Source: Acholoe squamosa | Taxonomy: Eukaryota > Annelida > Polychaeta > Phyllodocida > Polynoidae | NCBI GenBank assembly: GCA_949317995.1 | Contig: OX439036.1 | Location: 7,792,356-7,856,355, forward strand | Reading direction: 5' to 3' | DNA length: 64,000 nucleotides | Shown here: positions 17,308 through 29,923 of the stretch, one piece after another | Layout: every line of letters starts with the position of its first letter | Position numbering within the stretch: position 1 is the first letter of the stretch | The notes under the pieces: generated by a model | The model's input: only the letters and a program-made list of their open reading frames with translations | Told to the model about the DNA's origin: nothing | Database searches by the model: none | Position numbers and translations under genes: made by a program

Positions 17308-18995
17308 GTCTTCATGCATCGAACCTGTAAGGTCCGCATGATGGCTGAATGCGGTGTTAGCGAGTTACTCAGCATGATTCATGGATCATGGCAGGCAATG
17401 ACTATAAAGCATTAATGCATCAGCAGCCCTTAAATGTTTAATATTGAGTTAATTATATGACATGTGTGTCAATGTGTGCACTCAAATGTAATATGACAAT
17501 CCTAGTGTCTTACTACTAACACCAAAGTGCCAAGTACACCATTTGTGTTAGCATTACACTATATTACGTCACAGCTGCTGAACCCATTACACCCTGTCTA
17601 AGTAGAGGTGATAAAAGCCTCCCGGCACAGATCAAAGGAACCACCATCAGGGCGTCTTTAATCATGGAGTAATAGGAACATGGAGGGGGGCGGGTGGATG
17701 TTGGATAATTTGGGACGGGGTGAGGCATTGTGAGGGGATGAGACCCTGAGTGGGGGCTGGATATGGTAGTGGTGGCTTAAGAGATGTGACATCAGCATGC
17801 AAACTGCCCCCCCCCCCTTCTCTGATATGTAGCTACTTGGTTGGTATAATATTCTTGTCCCACACTCTAATTGAAAATAACTTTGCAATATACCAGGCAA
17901 CTTTGTGGCAAGAACTTCTATAAACGTCCAGTCAGGACTACTCTATATCCTACTCCAATTTGAGAGGAGGGGCCAGTCCAATCCTTAACAAAATTCCCTT
18001 GTCTAGGATCTATGCCCCAGTTTCCTGTTCCTCATGTCTAAGGTCATTAAGCCTAAGGAGCTAACATCCACCTCATCTTCGAAGTAAAGATAGCCTCTAG
18101 CTTTACAGTAAGGTAATTGATCAACATCATTCATCTAGAAAGTAAGGGGGGAAAGGTTAGGAAATTAACACCCTAAGCAAAAATCTAATGCAGCTTTATT
18201 GGTTCTACAATTTACATTTGGTAATATGATATAGTATGGACTTATCCCTGGAATTATCCATCATTCTCTCCTTTTCTATTTGAGGTCAGTTTTCTGTTAC
18301 TACCATGATGGCATGCCCTGTAATACTCGAATATTGTCCTGTATAGACGTGGCCTGCGCTAATCAATACCCACTTGTGTACCTATCCTATGTTTGCCAAC
18401 ACTCTAGCATACCTCCTATACAGGGGCCGGCCCTGAGGGACTCTAGTGGAGCATATGGATAGGCAGGAACACTACGGTTTACATACAACCAGTAGAGAGA
18501 GGAACCCAGTGTATACACCTAATCTTAATGTAGCAGACAGGGCATAGAAAAGAAATCATCAAGGGTTATGTAGCAGTCACAAATCCAGTTTGCCAGTGAT
18601 GACTTGTTGATCAAGACTGACCAGTGGCAAAGAGTTATTTCATGCTTGGTGGGATGGTGCAGAGACATATCATGATTGTTCTTGAAGGCACTACCCTATC
18701 TGAGCAAGTTTGGCTTAAATTCCAATATCACGAATTCCAGTATCACATATTGTGAGCAGGAGACGACTGAGAGTTAGCTAATGGGACATCATCCTTATGA
18801 TCAACCCCCGATCTCTACACTCTCAGCTTAGGTGGTAACTGTGTGAGCCTCCACATTCCCCCAGGATGTAGACATCTGATCAGACATCCAATCAGAGGCC
18901 ATGTCTCTTTGGATTAAGTAGAGATATGGTAGAATCAATAAGAACAATCAGGCAGTACTGATGTACTATGTATACCACTAGAACACGCCCCTCAG

Positions 18996-19256
18996 GAGGC
19001 CATTTCTTAAACCACCACGACTGCATACAGCTACTACGACTTCACAACCTGAAAGTTAGTACCCGTGATCGTAGTGAATGCACTACGACTGCTCAGTATG
19101 ATCACTCCTTATGTAGTAATCACATAGCATTTGGTAGGGCAGTCATAGTGCTGCAGGCATTACATGGCCAATACTATTGGGCTGTAATGTCACTAAATTA
19201 AGGGCTACCACTACGACTTGAAAGTAAGCAGTCATAGCCTGTTAAGAAATGGCCTC
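18996..19256. mobile_element. MITE family A, copy 1, with CAG target duplication
   Basis: Ends GAGGCCATTTCTTAA and TTAAGAAATGGCCTC form terminal inverted repeats. The element interrupts one of the 2-3 kb units: the uninterrupted relative at about 21,665 reads CCCTCAGATTCC, here it reads CCCTCAG-element-CAGATTCC, so the target duplication is CAG. The interior is full of ACTACGACT-type words. Non-autonomous; the superfamily is uncertain (3-bp target duplications occur in Harbinger, Zator and some CACTA). Confidence 0.8.
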
Positions 19257-20250
19257 CAGATTCCACTGAGAATTCACTATGGAATGCATAGTTCTCTTGT
19301 TACTTTTCTCTGTACCTGTTATACACTTCAGGTATAGATGGCACCTAGTCCCCTCTCATGCAAGTATGCAAACATTGTCATGTACTGCACATTCCCCATG
19401 CCATAGCAAGAGAGGCAATCACTGCCCTTTGCTCCTGAGGGACTTAATTGGGGGGGGGTAGGCTGATTGGGTAACGTCACATCTGTAGACTTGCAGTACT
19501 TTTAGGAACTGTTTACAATGTCATGAAAGTGAACAAAGGGAATATGTTCATAAAGAAAGGCGTACAAATGAAAGAAACAAGAAGAACCAACATATATTCA
19601 TAAATGAAGAAATCTTGACAGAAGCACGACACACAATCATGCATTTTACCAATGTGACAACTATTCTCATAGTGATTGTATTATTATATACCACTTTCAC
19701 AGCTGCTGCCATCCACTACAACCTGTCTAAGTAGAAGTGATAAAGGCCTCCCATCACATATCAAAGAAAGCACCATAAGGGCGTCTTTAATCAAGGAACA
19801 ATTGGAACATGAAGAGGGGCGTTTGGTAGTATGACAGTTAGGGAGGGGGCGTACAGCGGTTGTCTGAGACAGTGGAGAAGTGTACAGAGATGGGACCATG
19901 ACATAGAAAGTGACCACTATAGGTTGATATTATAATACATCAGCTTAGATTGTTTCTAAACTCTGTCCTACACAATCACAATTCAGAGCAGGCAGATAGC
20001 TACCACTTGCCATTATGCTTTTCTTTGCTTGGTACAAGCTGAGCCCCACTCTATTCTACTCCAAGTTGAGAGGCAGGCCCAGCCAAATCCCTTTGGTCAG
20101 CTCATGTGGCTTTGTCGAGGCTACTTCTACATCAGTTTGGCGGCATGTCATGTCCGAGGCCATTATTGTGCACCTCATCCTAGAAGTAGACTTTAGCCTC
20201 AGGCTACACACGAAGGTGATTTTTTGCAACATCGCTTAAGTTAGGGCGCC

Positions 20251-20421
20251 AAATAAATAGGCAAATGTTCACGAGTTGGGAGAATTTTTGAGGGTTATCT
20301 CAGGCGCCGATCAGGTGCCGCATCGCACGACGCCCGCAGGGCGAAGTGCGATGCGGCACCTGATCGGCAAGTGAGATAACCCTCAAAAATTCTCCCCACG
20401 AGTGTTCATTTGCATTTATTT
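20251..20421. repeat. 171-bp near-perfect fold-back sequence, GC-rich core
   Basis: Arms run from AAATAAATAGGCAAATG on the left to CATTTGCATTTATTT on the right, including GAGAATTTTTGAGGGTTATC and GATCAGGTGCCGCATCGCAC and their complements, around a short centre near 20,336. AT-rich outer and GC-rich inner arms differ strongly from the surroundings. A second piece with similar words (GGGTTATCGCAC, GTGCGATACGG) lies at 20,565-20,595. Confidence 0.8.
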
Positions 20422-22213
20422 CATGTTATTTTGATCTAAAACTGCTGAATTACAATAGAATTTACCAGAATGACTCCCAGTGCGCATTGTTTACATCGCC
20501 ATCTTGGAGCTATGACGTCACTAAATGGTCACGTGACCTCGGCGTGTGATATTTTGCGGGTTATCGCACGGGGGGTGTGCGATACGGCCGATCGAGTGCT
20601 AGAGCTATGGGCTGTCAGTATCTCCGGCATATCAACATGAAATAAAGAGCTATAGCTCAACCATTAATCAAGTTGCACAGTTTGTAAAAATACTGTCCCT
20701 AATTAGATATCATAGTAAATATATTTGACTAACAAAACAGGAAATGCCCTTTATGCCTTTTAAGCCCTGTGTCCAAAGGGTGAAATAATCTATAGTGGCA
20801 TACAATTTCTATCGGCAGCCATTTCCAACGTTCATTTCCGAAAAATATTAATTACACATTATATAATCCTGTGGACACACCACTATAGCAGGTTCCTCAT
20901 GCTTTGTATTCTTAAATGAGAACGGACATAGCCAATCCCCCACCCAGTATGCTCCAAAAGCAGTGGACCAAACTAATCAATATCTAACTACACTTGTGTG
21001 ACTATACTGGGTTTACCTCCAGTACTATAGTGTGCCTCTCATCCAGGGGTCTGCCCTGAGGGACTCTAGGAGAGGCTGGAGCATATAGAATGACGGAAAG
21101 TCTACTGTATATATGCATAGACAGTAAAGAGAAGAGCAGTAAAGAGTTTTAGCTACAGAATAAACTCTGAAAGTAATGGAAAAGATCCTATTCAGCTAGA
21201 AGTGGAGTATGGACATTAGCCTATCTAGAGGGGTTTTGATTTTGGTGCAAAGCTGCAGATAGAAGTAATTTCAGTGTCTTTTTCTCCACTGTTTTCTTTT
21301 TTCTTTCAGATAATGCATCTCTCATCCTCACTATAGAATTTATCTGAAGTTCTAATTTATCTAAAGTGAACCAATGAGGGTCTATGTGCAAGGGAAGTAT
21401 GTACATCTTGTAATACAATTTCAAATTTTGAATAAGGACCCCACTCTTATCACCGTCCCTAATCAATTGCTCTCAACATTGAATCCTGGGTTTGAGCCAG
21501 TGTCTTCCTCCTATTGCCCTTATATGGCACGTGCCAATGGGATTTAGACATCTTATCAGACAACCAATCAGAGACCATGTCTCATGGGGTAAAGTAGAGA
21601 TATGGCAGAATCAATAAGAGCAATCAGGTGGAACTGATGAATTATTTATGCCACCAGATCACGTCCCTCAGATTCCGCTAAAAATTCCCCATGGAGTGCA
21701 TAGTTCTCTTCATCTGTTATACACTTCAGGTATAAATTGCACCTAATACCTAAGCACAGGTATGCAGAAATAGCCATTTATTATATGGCTAATATCGATG
21801 ACACTATAGATTAGTACTGCTTATGCTGTATTCAATGGGGGGGTGGAATACAATCCTCGCATATTCCGCGGTGCCATTTTGAAATTTATACAGAGCTAAT
21901 TAGTTTGGTATTTAGGTATGGTTATTAGAAGTTTTACACACAAAAAATGATTGAACTAGTTAAATAATATGTATGAATTGTTTAAGGTATATCTATGTAT
22001 TAGCGCCATGTTAAAAAAGAAGATATTGTCCTGCGCAAGGAACATTTATATCGAAACTAAAAGTAGTGGCTAGCTCCGTATCACGTGACCAATTTCGTCG
22101 AGCAAGGTGTCATGGGGGATCAAAACAAATCAAGACAACACAAAGGCTTCAAAATCAGTTTAAATTGTTGAAATCCCTTATTTAAAAGCAATTTAAACCC
22201 GTGAGCCATATAA

Positions 22214-22372
22214 TAAATGCAAATGTCAACTCACAGTGAATAATTTAGGCTCGTATTCCCCTCGGTGCTTCTGCCCGCATTCAACTCGGCCTATAAGGCC
22301 TCGTTGAATACGGGCAGAAGCACCTCTGGGAATACGAGCCTAAATTATTCACTGATCGTTGACATTTGCTTA
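22214..22372. repeat. 159-bp fold-back sequence
   Basis: Left arm from AAATGCAAATGTCAAC, right arm ending GTTGACATTTGC, with GTGAATAATTTAGGCTCGTA and CTTCTGCCCG and their complements inside, around a GGCCTATAAGGCC centre. It shares layout and outer GCAAATG words with the 20,251 fold-back. A shorter, more decayed relative (TTCTGCCCG...GGCCGATAGGCC...GGGCAGGAA) is at about 37,018-37,070. Confidence 0.8.
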
Positions 22373-24820
22373 TGTACTGAATATGCCCCATGCCATAGCA
22401 GGAGAGGCAATCAGTATATTTTGTTTGGGGGGAAGGTGGATTAGGCTGATTGGGTAATGTCATATCTGCAGATTTGCATTACTTTCAGGAACTGTTTACA
22501 AAGCCATGACAGTCAGCAAAGGGAATATATTCCTAAAAAGATTGATAATTGAAAGAAACAAGACAATGCGACATATATTTATAAAGAAATCTTGACAGAA
22601 GCACAACACAAGATCATGCATCATAAAAATGTGACAACTATACCCAAAGCAAGTATCGTTATTGTATTATAATATACCACTTTGACAGCTGCTGTCATCC
22701 ATACAACCTGTCTAAGTGGGTGTGATGAAAGCCTCCTGACACAGATCAAAGGAAGTACAATCAGGCCATCTTTAATCATGGAGTAATAGCAACATAAGGA
22801 GGGGGTGTTGAGTGGGTGTCTGAGACAGTAGTGAAGTCTGAGGAGATGGGACCATAACATGCAAAATGGCCACTGGCTTGATATTATATCATACCATCTT
22901 TGGCATCAAATCCAATTCCAAATTGCAATCATAATTCAAAGGTGGCAGATTGTGAATGGCTGCACTTCTAGCCCTCATCTATTCTACTGCAAGTTGAGAG
23001 GCTGGCCCCCGCCAAATCCCCTTGGCCAGCTCTTGTCCGGCGGTTTTGTCCAGGCATTTTCAGTTTGGTGCTATGTCATGTCTGAGGCCATTTAGGACTA
23101 TTGTCCACCTCATCTTAGAATTGGAGTAAGCCTCTAGCTAGACATGCATGTCATTTTTAGCATTGCCTATGTTAGGGCACCAAATAAACATTACAGCTCA
23201 ACCACATACATTATCAAGCTGCATAGTTGTCAACACTCTCCCTGATTGGATATCATGGTGAGTACACTTTACTAGCAAAACATGATGTGTGCTTCATGCC
23301 TTAAAGCAGGTTTCTCATGCTTTATAATCTAAAATAAAAACCCACACCCCCCTCCCAGTATGTCCTAGTAGAAGTTGAATGACTTAAGCACACAAACAGT
23401 AGAGAGCAGTGAAGAGCTCTGGCTACAGAATGATCAGCTAGAACTGAAGATGGACAGTGGACTATTTAAGGACTTTTTTTTATTATTGTCATTCTGTTTC
23501 TTCTTTTTCAAATATTTCTTCTTACTCTCACAATATAATTGATCTGAGGTTACCACGTTATCTATAGTTGAACAATGAGGATAAAGTGTGAATGACTACA
23601 TGTGGATCAACATATGGTAAAAGGTACGCCCGTGCACCCCCTCGCGGGAGTAGCTTATACCTTGTTGATCTACATATATCTTTCACTTGAAGTGAGTGCC
23701 ACTCTAATAATCAGCCGCAATCTCTACCCATCAGGCTTCAATCCTGGGTCATAGTCACTGCTTTCCCTCCTATAAGCCCTCTGTATAAAACTACTGTGAA
23801 CTACTGGACATCTACCCAGACAACCAATCAGAGGCCATGTCTCATGGGGGTTAAGTAGAGATACGTCAAGATCAATAAGAGCAATCAGGTAATACTAATG
23901 AATTATGTATGGCACTAGAACACGCCCCTCCGATCTCAACAAAAATTCCCTATGGGATGCATCATTCTCTTGATACTTTCCCTTTTGTGTCTGCTATACT
24001 TTACAAAGATAAATTTAAGTAACCTCATGTATTTGGTCAGTTGTTCTATCATAGGATGCACTGGATAAGCATATCCCCTCACCATGAATTAATGATATTA
24101 TGAATGCAAAACTCTTTTTAATCAATACGTCTCTTTTTAACAGACTTCAATGACATATTCAGTCTCCTATTCATAGTTGCTTCTCAGACGGTCACCTCAG
24201 CTTCACCAAAAGTGACATTGACGTATAACTATAGAAGTAATCTTCAAGTTAACTCTACTTCAAAGATGAGGTGGGCTCTAGCCTTTAATGACTCTTGACT
24301 TGAGATACAACCAAATTGAGGTAGCTTTAACAGGCTTCCCAGACAGTGACTGTACATAGGAGGTTTGATGCGGCCCTCTTCTCTACTTGGTGTAGTATAT
24401 AGACAAAGGCTTAAATTGAAGGTCCAGGCAAAAATACCAAGGCACCAAGGTCATGTGGGTCCTGGAGGTGATTGTGAGGAGGTGGATGCTGTGGGGTTAT
24501 TGCCTGAGGTGTTTTTGCAAAGGGAGTACAAGAGTAGATGTAAGAAGAAGGCAGTGTTTATAGACTGAACACTAAATCCCATTGAAGTGGAAAATTGAAG
24601 GAAATTGACTTTGTCTACTTGAATGTTTGTTTGTGCATGGCTTCCCAGTCATTTCCCAAGCTGCCATTATGATAATTTCCCCAATAAAGAACAAAATAGG
24701 TATTAGATGCACAGGCTTACCATTATAGGCACAATACCTCAAAACAAATATGTGCAATATGGTCATTCAAAGATATCCAAGCACCCATAACCTCTGTTAA
24801 AATAAACCAGTAGATCCCAC

Positions 24821-25066
24821 GCACAGAAAACATGCCGCCACCTAAAACTCGTCAATACAGACAAGTTTAGGGTAGTCAAGGTCAAATGACCACCTAAACT
24901 CGTCAAACTGACAATAGAAAGTCGTCATACTGACGACTAAGGTGGTCAGGATGACGCCCTAAAGTCTTCACTTTGACGACCTAAAGCTGTAGTTTTAGGT
25001 ATCGTCAACCTGAGGACCTAAAGTCGTCTGCACTGACTACTTTCATGCCTCTCAGTTTTTCAGTGC
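24821..25066. mobile_element. Inverted-repeat element with CACTGAAAA-type ends, copy 1
   Basis: Ends GCACAGAAAA and TTTTCAGTGC; the interior has repeated CTCGTCA, GTCGTC and GACGACCTAAAG words. A second, longer element with the same ends and interior words is at 37,245-37,718. No target duplication recognised. Confidence 0.5.
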
Positions 25067-25298
25067 GGCCAACTAAAACCACAGACCAGTGGGCAGTTAA
25101 CATGTTCGGGTCCCATTTATTTACACACAACCTGTTTTCCTATCTGTACTCCACACACATAACACGCCCTCTAGCCACCTCATATATCCCATCACAAACA
25201 TACTCTACATGCCCAATGATCAAAGCTGAACTAGTGGTACATTCTTTGTTCTTGTTCTTCTGCTTTTATTGCATCCATTAAGATCAAACGTCAATACC

Positions 25299-25480
25299 AG
25301 GCTTCCTTAGCCCACTTAAAAGGGTCTATATCTCCTTTTTCCTATCCCCTCGGATGTGTGTGGTGCACATATGCATGGGCACTGACACATTCCTCTGTGA
25401 AATTGTGTAATTTAGTTCTCGCCATGAATATGACCTTTGCTGTCGAAATGGCGTTAAACATCTATTACTCACTCACTCAC
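25299..25480 (+). mobile_element. SINE (or short LINE 3' end) with 15-bp target duplication
   Basis: TCAAACGTCAATACC occurs at 25,284-25,298 and again at 25,481-25,495, exactly flanking the insert. The 3' part reads GAAATGGCGTTAAACATC followed by an (ACTC)n tail, a 3' end common in mollusc SINEs as I know them. The 5' part shows no clear tRNA A and B boxes, so the copy is 5'-truncated or of another head type. Length 182 bp. Confidence 0.8.
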
Positions 25481-26768
25481 TCAAACGTCAATACCTGTTA
25501 CAGTGGTCAAAGTGATGCAATATTGACAGCTAGTGGTGCTTCGTAGCATCTACTGCCAAAAAAAATTTTTAATTTTCACTGCTTATTACCTTCTTAGAAC
25601 ATTATACACAATGATCACCTAAATTGACTTCAAACACATGGTTTGGTAAAGGAATGTACTTTTCCTCCCAGTGTATAACACCAAGTCAGGGAGATTCTGA
25701 GTATAGCCCACCCTAAACAATTGATAGCCAGAAATGTATCCTGCCAGAATATGATGTTCCTTCACGTGCAACTCTACAATTTATGTTGAGTGTATTACAT
25801 ACAGCCATGGTGAGTAACTGACCCGGAGGTTAATTCAAAAGGCCCTGCCATCGCTACCCCGGTGATTTTTCTGCCTTATTCCTTTCAGCGGTAAGGTGAG
25901 ACTCCCTTCCTTTCTCATAGCCAGCCCTATCTTTCCAGTGGTGTTAGCCTCAGCCCTGCATACACTATTCCAAGCAGAACACACTATGCACAGGGGCAAG
26001 AGACCCACAGTGAAAGGATAGCAGTGAAAACACTCCTTCTCACAAGAGTGATTACACAAGCATTCCTCTTCCCCATATGAGCTACTTATAGAGTGTAGGG
26101 TGCAGTTAACCCTGTACAGTATTCAAATGCAGTTAATACATGAGTAGCCTCAAGACCCCACAAGGACTCTCAGCAGGCACATTCATCCTTGAGAGGATGA
26201 GTGTCCCCCACTGTGCACTTGCACTTAGAGGAAAGCACTTTTCCATTCTTTTGGTAACATCAGGTGAGAGTAAGGCTGGAACAGGAAGTGTGAATGACTG
26301 TACAGGACTTGCTATGCCTGACTGGGCTACCACCACTATAAAATTTCGGGAAACTGAATAGGTCTTATAAGATTTGCCTACACTACCATCACGGGGTAGC
26401 GATGGCAGGACCTTTTGAATTAACCTCCAGGATGTCATGCAGGCCCCATGATAGAAGATGGCCAGAATCCTCAACACACTGTGTATCCATAAAAGGACCG
26501 AGGATGCGTAGTAACCTGCTCATGCTGGTATTAGGTAATAAAACTTCATCACTATTCGTTATAGGTTCCAGCCTTACCGGGGTTAGAGTAATAAATTCAA
26601 TTACCCCACACAGCTGACGTGTTGGGTTAGAGGTGATTAATAATGGCTGAGATGAGTCCCTGGTGATACCACCTTGAGGGGGTAGGTATCACTAAACCTG
26701 GACAGTCAGCACTTTATTGCTTCTTCTTTCATATTACCCTCTTAGACTGGCACCACACAAACACCTAT

Positions 26769-26988
26769 GAGTTTGAGTTTGAGTTTAACAGTTTTATTGG
26801 CAGAAAACATCATACAAGTAAGCTTTTCAGGTCAGCCAAGTGTAAAAAAGGGAAGACAAACATAATTAGAAAAGTATTCTCATGGGTAGCAAATCTTATA
26901 CAGATCATTCACAGGTCCTGTTCAGTAGTTATAAATTGTATAGTCAGTCTATCTAAATATCTCATATCACATTTTGGTAGATGCACAA
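26769..26988 (-). mobile_element. LINE 3' end fragment, minus orientation
   Basis: Read on the minus strand it ends CCAATAAAACTGTTAAACTCAAACTCAAACTC, that is, a polyadenylation-type signal and an (ACTCAA)n tail. Comparison with the related, uninterrupted sequence at about 33,990-34,030 (reverse) shows the insert lies between CACCTATG and TCACGACAC. About 220 bp, no coding part left. A GAGTTTGAGTTT motif also flanks the element at 30,923. Confidence 0.55.
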
Positions 26989-27009
26989 TCACGACACAAT
27001 ATGGTCAGG

Positions 27010-27378
27010 AGGCTGTTGCTCCTATAGTAAAAGGAAGAGCTGGCTAAAAATGCCCTCGTTTCCAGTCCTTTCTTTTCATGTAGCTATAACTTGTCCCTTT
27101 TGTTGCTCACAAGTGGTCATTCAAGTACGGTGCTCAAAAAGGGGGATTTGAGTAGGTACCTAGTTGGGAGAAGTCAGTCAGTACTATAAACTATAAATAA
27201 ACTATAGAGCATGTGACATGAGTAGGTACCTGGTAGTGCAGCTCTATCTATTTTAAACAAGGCAGTTGACTTTTCAAACTAATGTGGTGAGTGCAAGTAC
27301 TTAGGTGAAGCAGTGCACGACTTGTTTAGAAAAGAGGGCACATACTCACAGCTCTTTTTACAATAGGAGCAACAGCCT
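27010..27378 (+). mobile_element. MITE family B, copy 1
   Basis: Terminal inverted repeats AGGCTGTTGCTCCTATAGTA and ACAATAGGAGCAACAGCCT. The interior has two GAGTAGGTACCT words and TTGTTTAGAAAAGAGGGCAC. About 365 bp, no open frame with coding character, hence non-autonomous. Confidence 0.85.
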
Positions 27379-27411
27379 ACAGATCTATTTGAGGTTAAAC
27401 CAGGAGCATGT

Positions 27412-27759
27412 TGCTCCTATGGTAAAAAGAGCTGTCAGTAAGTGCCCTCTTTTCAAAAGAAGTCACACTCTGCTTCACCATTCAACTTGCACTCACCACT
27501 CTGAAAAGTCACCTGCCTTGTTTAAAACAGAGAGAGCTGCACTATCAGGTACCTACTAATGTCACACACTCTATAGTATATTACACTGACTGACTTCTCC
27601 AAACTAGGTACCTACTCAAATCTCCTCTTTTTAGCACCATACTTGAATGACCACTTGTGAGCAACAAAAGGGACAAGTTATAGCTACATGAAAAGAAAGG
27701 ACTGGAAATGAGGGCATTTTTAGCCAGCTCTTCCTTTTACTATAGGAGCAACACCATCC
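27412..27759 (-). mobile_element. MITE family B, copy 2 (reverse)
   Basis: Same element in reverse orientation, 33 bases after copy 1, with ends TGTTGCTCCTATGGTAAAA and TTTTACTATAGGAGCAACA. Confidence 0.85.
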
Positions 27760-27891
27760 AGACTACTTGTCTGTTGGTACTGATCCTGGTCATACACTGC
27801 ATATATCGCAATGGTTATTATTCAGATAAATCCATAAAGGTGGCATGCAGACTCAGGGGCAGTTGATGCTGGCCAAAATGAGTCCATCCCT

Positions 27892-28253
27892 GGAGGGTGT
27901 TGCTCCTATTGTAAAAAGAGCTGTGAGTATGTGCTCTCTTTTCTGAACAAGTCGTGCACTGCTTTAACATTCAACTTGCACTCACCACATTAGACTGAAA
28001 AGTCACCCGCCTTGTTTAAAATAGAGAGAGCTGCACTACCAGGTACCTACTCATGTCACACGCTCTATAGTTTATTATACTGACTGACTTCTCCCAACTA
28101 GGTACCTACTCAAATCCCCCTTTTTTAGCACCGTACTGGAATGACCACATGTGAGCAACAAAAGGGACAAGTTATAGCTAGAGGAAAAGAAAGGACTGGA
28201 AATGAGGGCATTTTTAGACAGCTCTTCCTTTTACTATAGGAGCAACAACCTCC
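27892..28253 (-). mobile_element. MITE family B, copy 3 (reverse)
   Basis: Reverse copy with ends GGAGGGTGTTGCTCCTATTG and CTATAGGAGCAACAACCTCC, which define the outer terminal repeat GGAGGGTGTTGCTCC best. Confidence 0.85.
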
Positions 28254-28682
28254 CAACACCACTCCGATCAGGTGGTTCACTAAAAATGCACATTCAGCAC
28301 TTTTTTGGTTCTTCTTGTTTTACCCTCTTAGTAAGGCACTCTGCACCTCTTATGTAAAAGAGAAAATTGTTTAACATATACACCATTTGAGATATCTACA
28401 AATTGTCTAGACTAAAAGCTTTAGACATTTTAACACGTGAATTAAGTATTGTTAAATTGATATAAATAGCAATACTGCACTAATGTGAACAAACGCCAAA
28501 AGGATGAGGAAACCATACCTTTTAGGTTGTCAGCCTTACTACAAATGGAAAAGAGAAAAAAGCTGCAGAGTATTATGTGACTCCTAATGGAATAATGGCT
28601 GATGTTTAACCAGAAGTTAATAATAAACAAATACCACATTTATTAAGAGTATGTTCACTAATGCGAAAGCCTCCTTAGATAC

Positions 28683-29782
28683 CTGGATCGTGTTTCAATA
28701 GTTTCCACGACTGGACACCCTCAAATCGTAGTAGGAGGTGTAAGAAATGACTCCATACCAGTGACTACATAGTGAGCTCCAGTAGAGGCCTCAAAATAGC
28801 AGCTGCTATTTATTCAATTACTGGCTCAATACACACCACTATGAAGTCATAGCACCCAGTCGTAGGGGCCACTATTGGCTACATAGTGACCAGTCATACC
28901 TCCTTCATGGTCTAGTATGCACTCCTGTGTTCAAATAAGCATAGGGCTGCAGTAACTACCGTAATGTCTCATATAGGAGCCGTGCCTTGAATAGCAGCCT
29001 CCCTTGAATAGGGGCTGGGGTAGGAGGGCTGTCAAATCAATAGGGGCCAGGCCTTGAATAGGGGCCTGGTGGGCCAGTTTTAGGTGGGTTTAGGAAGACA
29101 ACCAAGACCCCCCAGGCCAAATGATGTATAATTGTTTTAGATAATTCCCTTTCAAATCACATATGATAGATCTATATCTAATGACCTAATTGTATCAAAA
29201 AAGCTCTGTTATTCTTTCTTAATAGTAGGGCTGAGGTGTCAGCTAAGTGTGATATCCTTTGTAATTTTATTAGAAAGCCATGGTGGGTGAGGGTTGGGTA
29301 TGACAGGCATGACAGCTTTGTAAGGCCTAGTGCTCTATCTACACCACTGCATACTAGTAACTACATAGTTGGCCCATGTGTGGACATAATGCTCAATTCT
29401 TAGGTGAAACACCACACTTTTCCAAATGATATTTTATTCTTTAGGAAAAAAAACTGCCATTCCAGAGCCAAAGGCGCTGGCCACAGGGTTTTAGGTAGTA
29501 GTGTAAAGAGCACAGATTGGGTACATTTGAGCAAAGGAGTGCAGAGGGCAGCAGCTAAGGCTACCCACTAATTATTCACATGCAGGGTTGTCATACCAGG
29601 ATCCCCTATTGAGTCACTGCTGTGGTGGCTATTTAGCCAGCAGGCAGTACGATCACCCAGTAATGTAGCCAGCTATTTAGTCACCAAGGCCAAAATCCTA
29701 AGATCACCTGCTAAGATCTGACCCATCTCCAGTCGTAGCTGGCTGAACCTGTCGTGGAAACTATTGAAACACGATCCTGAAC
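28683..29782. mobile_element. 1.1-kb inverted-repeat DNA transposon relic, copy 1
   Basis: Starts GGATCGTGTTTCAATAGTTT and ends with its complement AAACTATTGAAACACGATCC, terminal inverted repeats of about 28 bp. No transposase frame. The interior has many ACTACATAGT and CAGTCGTAG words. Nearly the same sequence follows at 29,924, 142 bases on. Confidence 0.8.
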
Positions 29783-29923
29783 TGTAGAGTTCATAAAATA
29801 ACAGAACACATGTTTAGGTTATTAGGTACCGATAGCATACTAACTCCCCCATTATGAACAGCTGGGGGATGCTTTTATTTTTAAAAATGTTTATATAGAG
29901 ACTCTCTCAGAGTTATAAGACAA

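Larger units (their letters stand above)
17308..24250. repeat. Three diverged tandem units of 2-3 kb
   Basis: No gene seen. Matching words recur in order: the CCTGTCTAAG segment with AAGCCTCC and TCTTTAATCA at about 17,590, 19,720 and 22,705; the GAGG/ACCATGTCTC segment followed by AAGTAGAGATA at about 18,900, 21,570 and 23,840; and the CACGYCCCTC segment at about 18,985, 21,660 and 23,925. Spacing is about 2.1 and 3.0 kb. Differences in length come largely from insertions listed separately. Identity was judged by eye. Confidence 0.7.
24251..26768. repeat. Gene-free region with an inverted partial copy of the 31-42 kb units
   Basis: About 24,360-24,620 matches, in reverse orientation, parts of 35,520-35,820 and 38,940-39,290 (Ser/Gly-like open frames there are shadows of this shared DNA). 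About 26,515-26,760 is a reverse copy of segments at about 34,040-34,480, 37,750-37,990 and 41,165-41,390. Insertions (24,821-25,066; 25,299-25,480) are listed separately. No coding region accepted. Confidence 0.55.

Noticed and set aside
24365..24568. 67-codon frame with similar peptides encoded (minus strand) near 35,700 and 39,200
   Set aside because: The similarity follows from the underlying inverted and direct DNA copies; frames are broken differently in each, so no conserved protein is shown.
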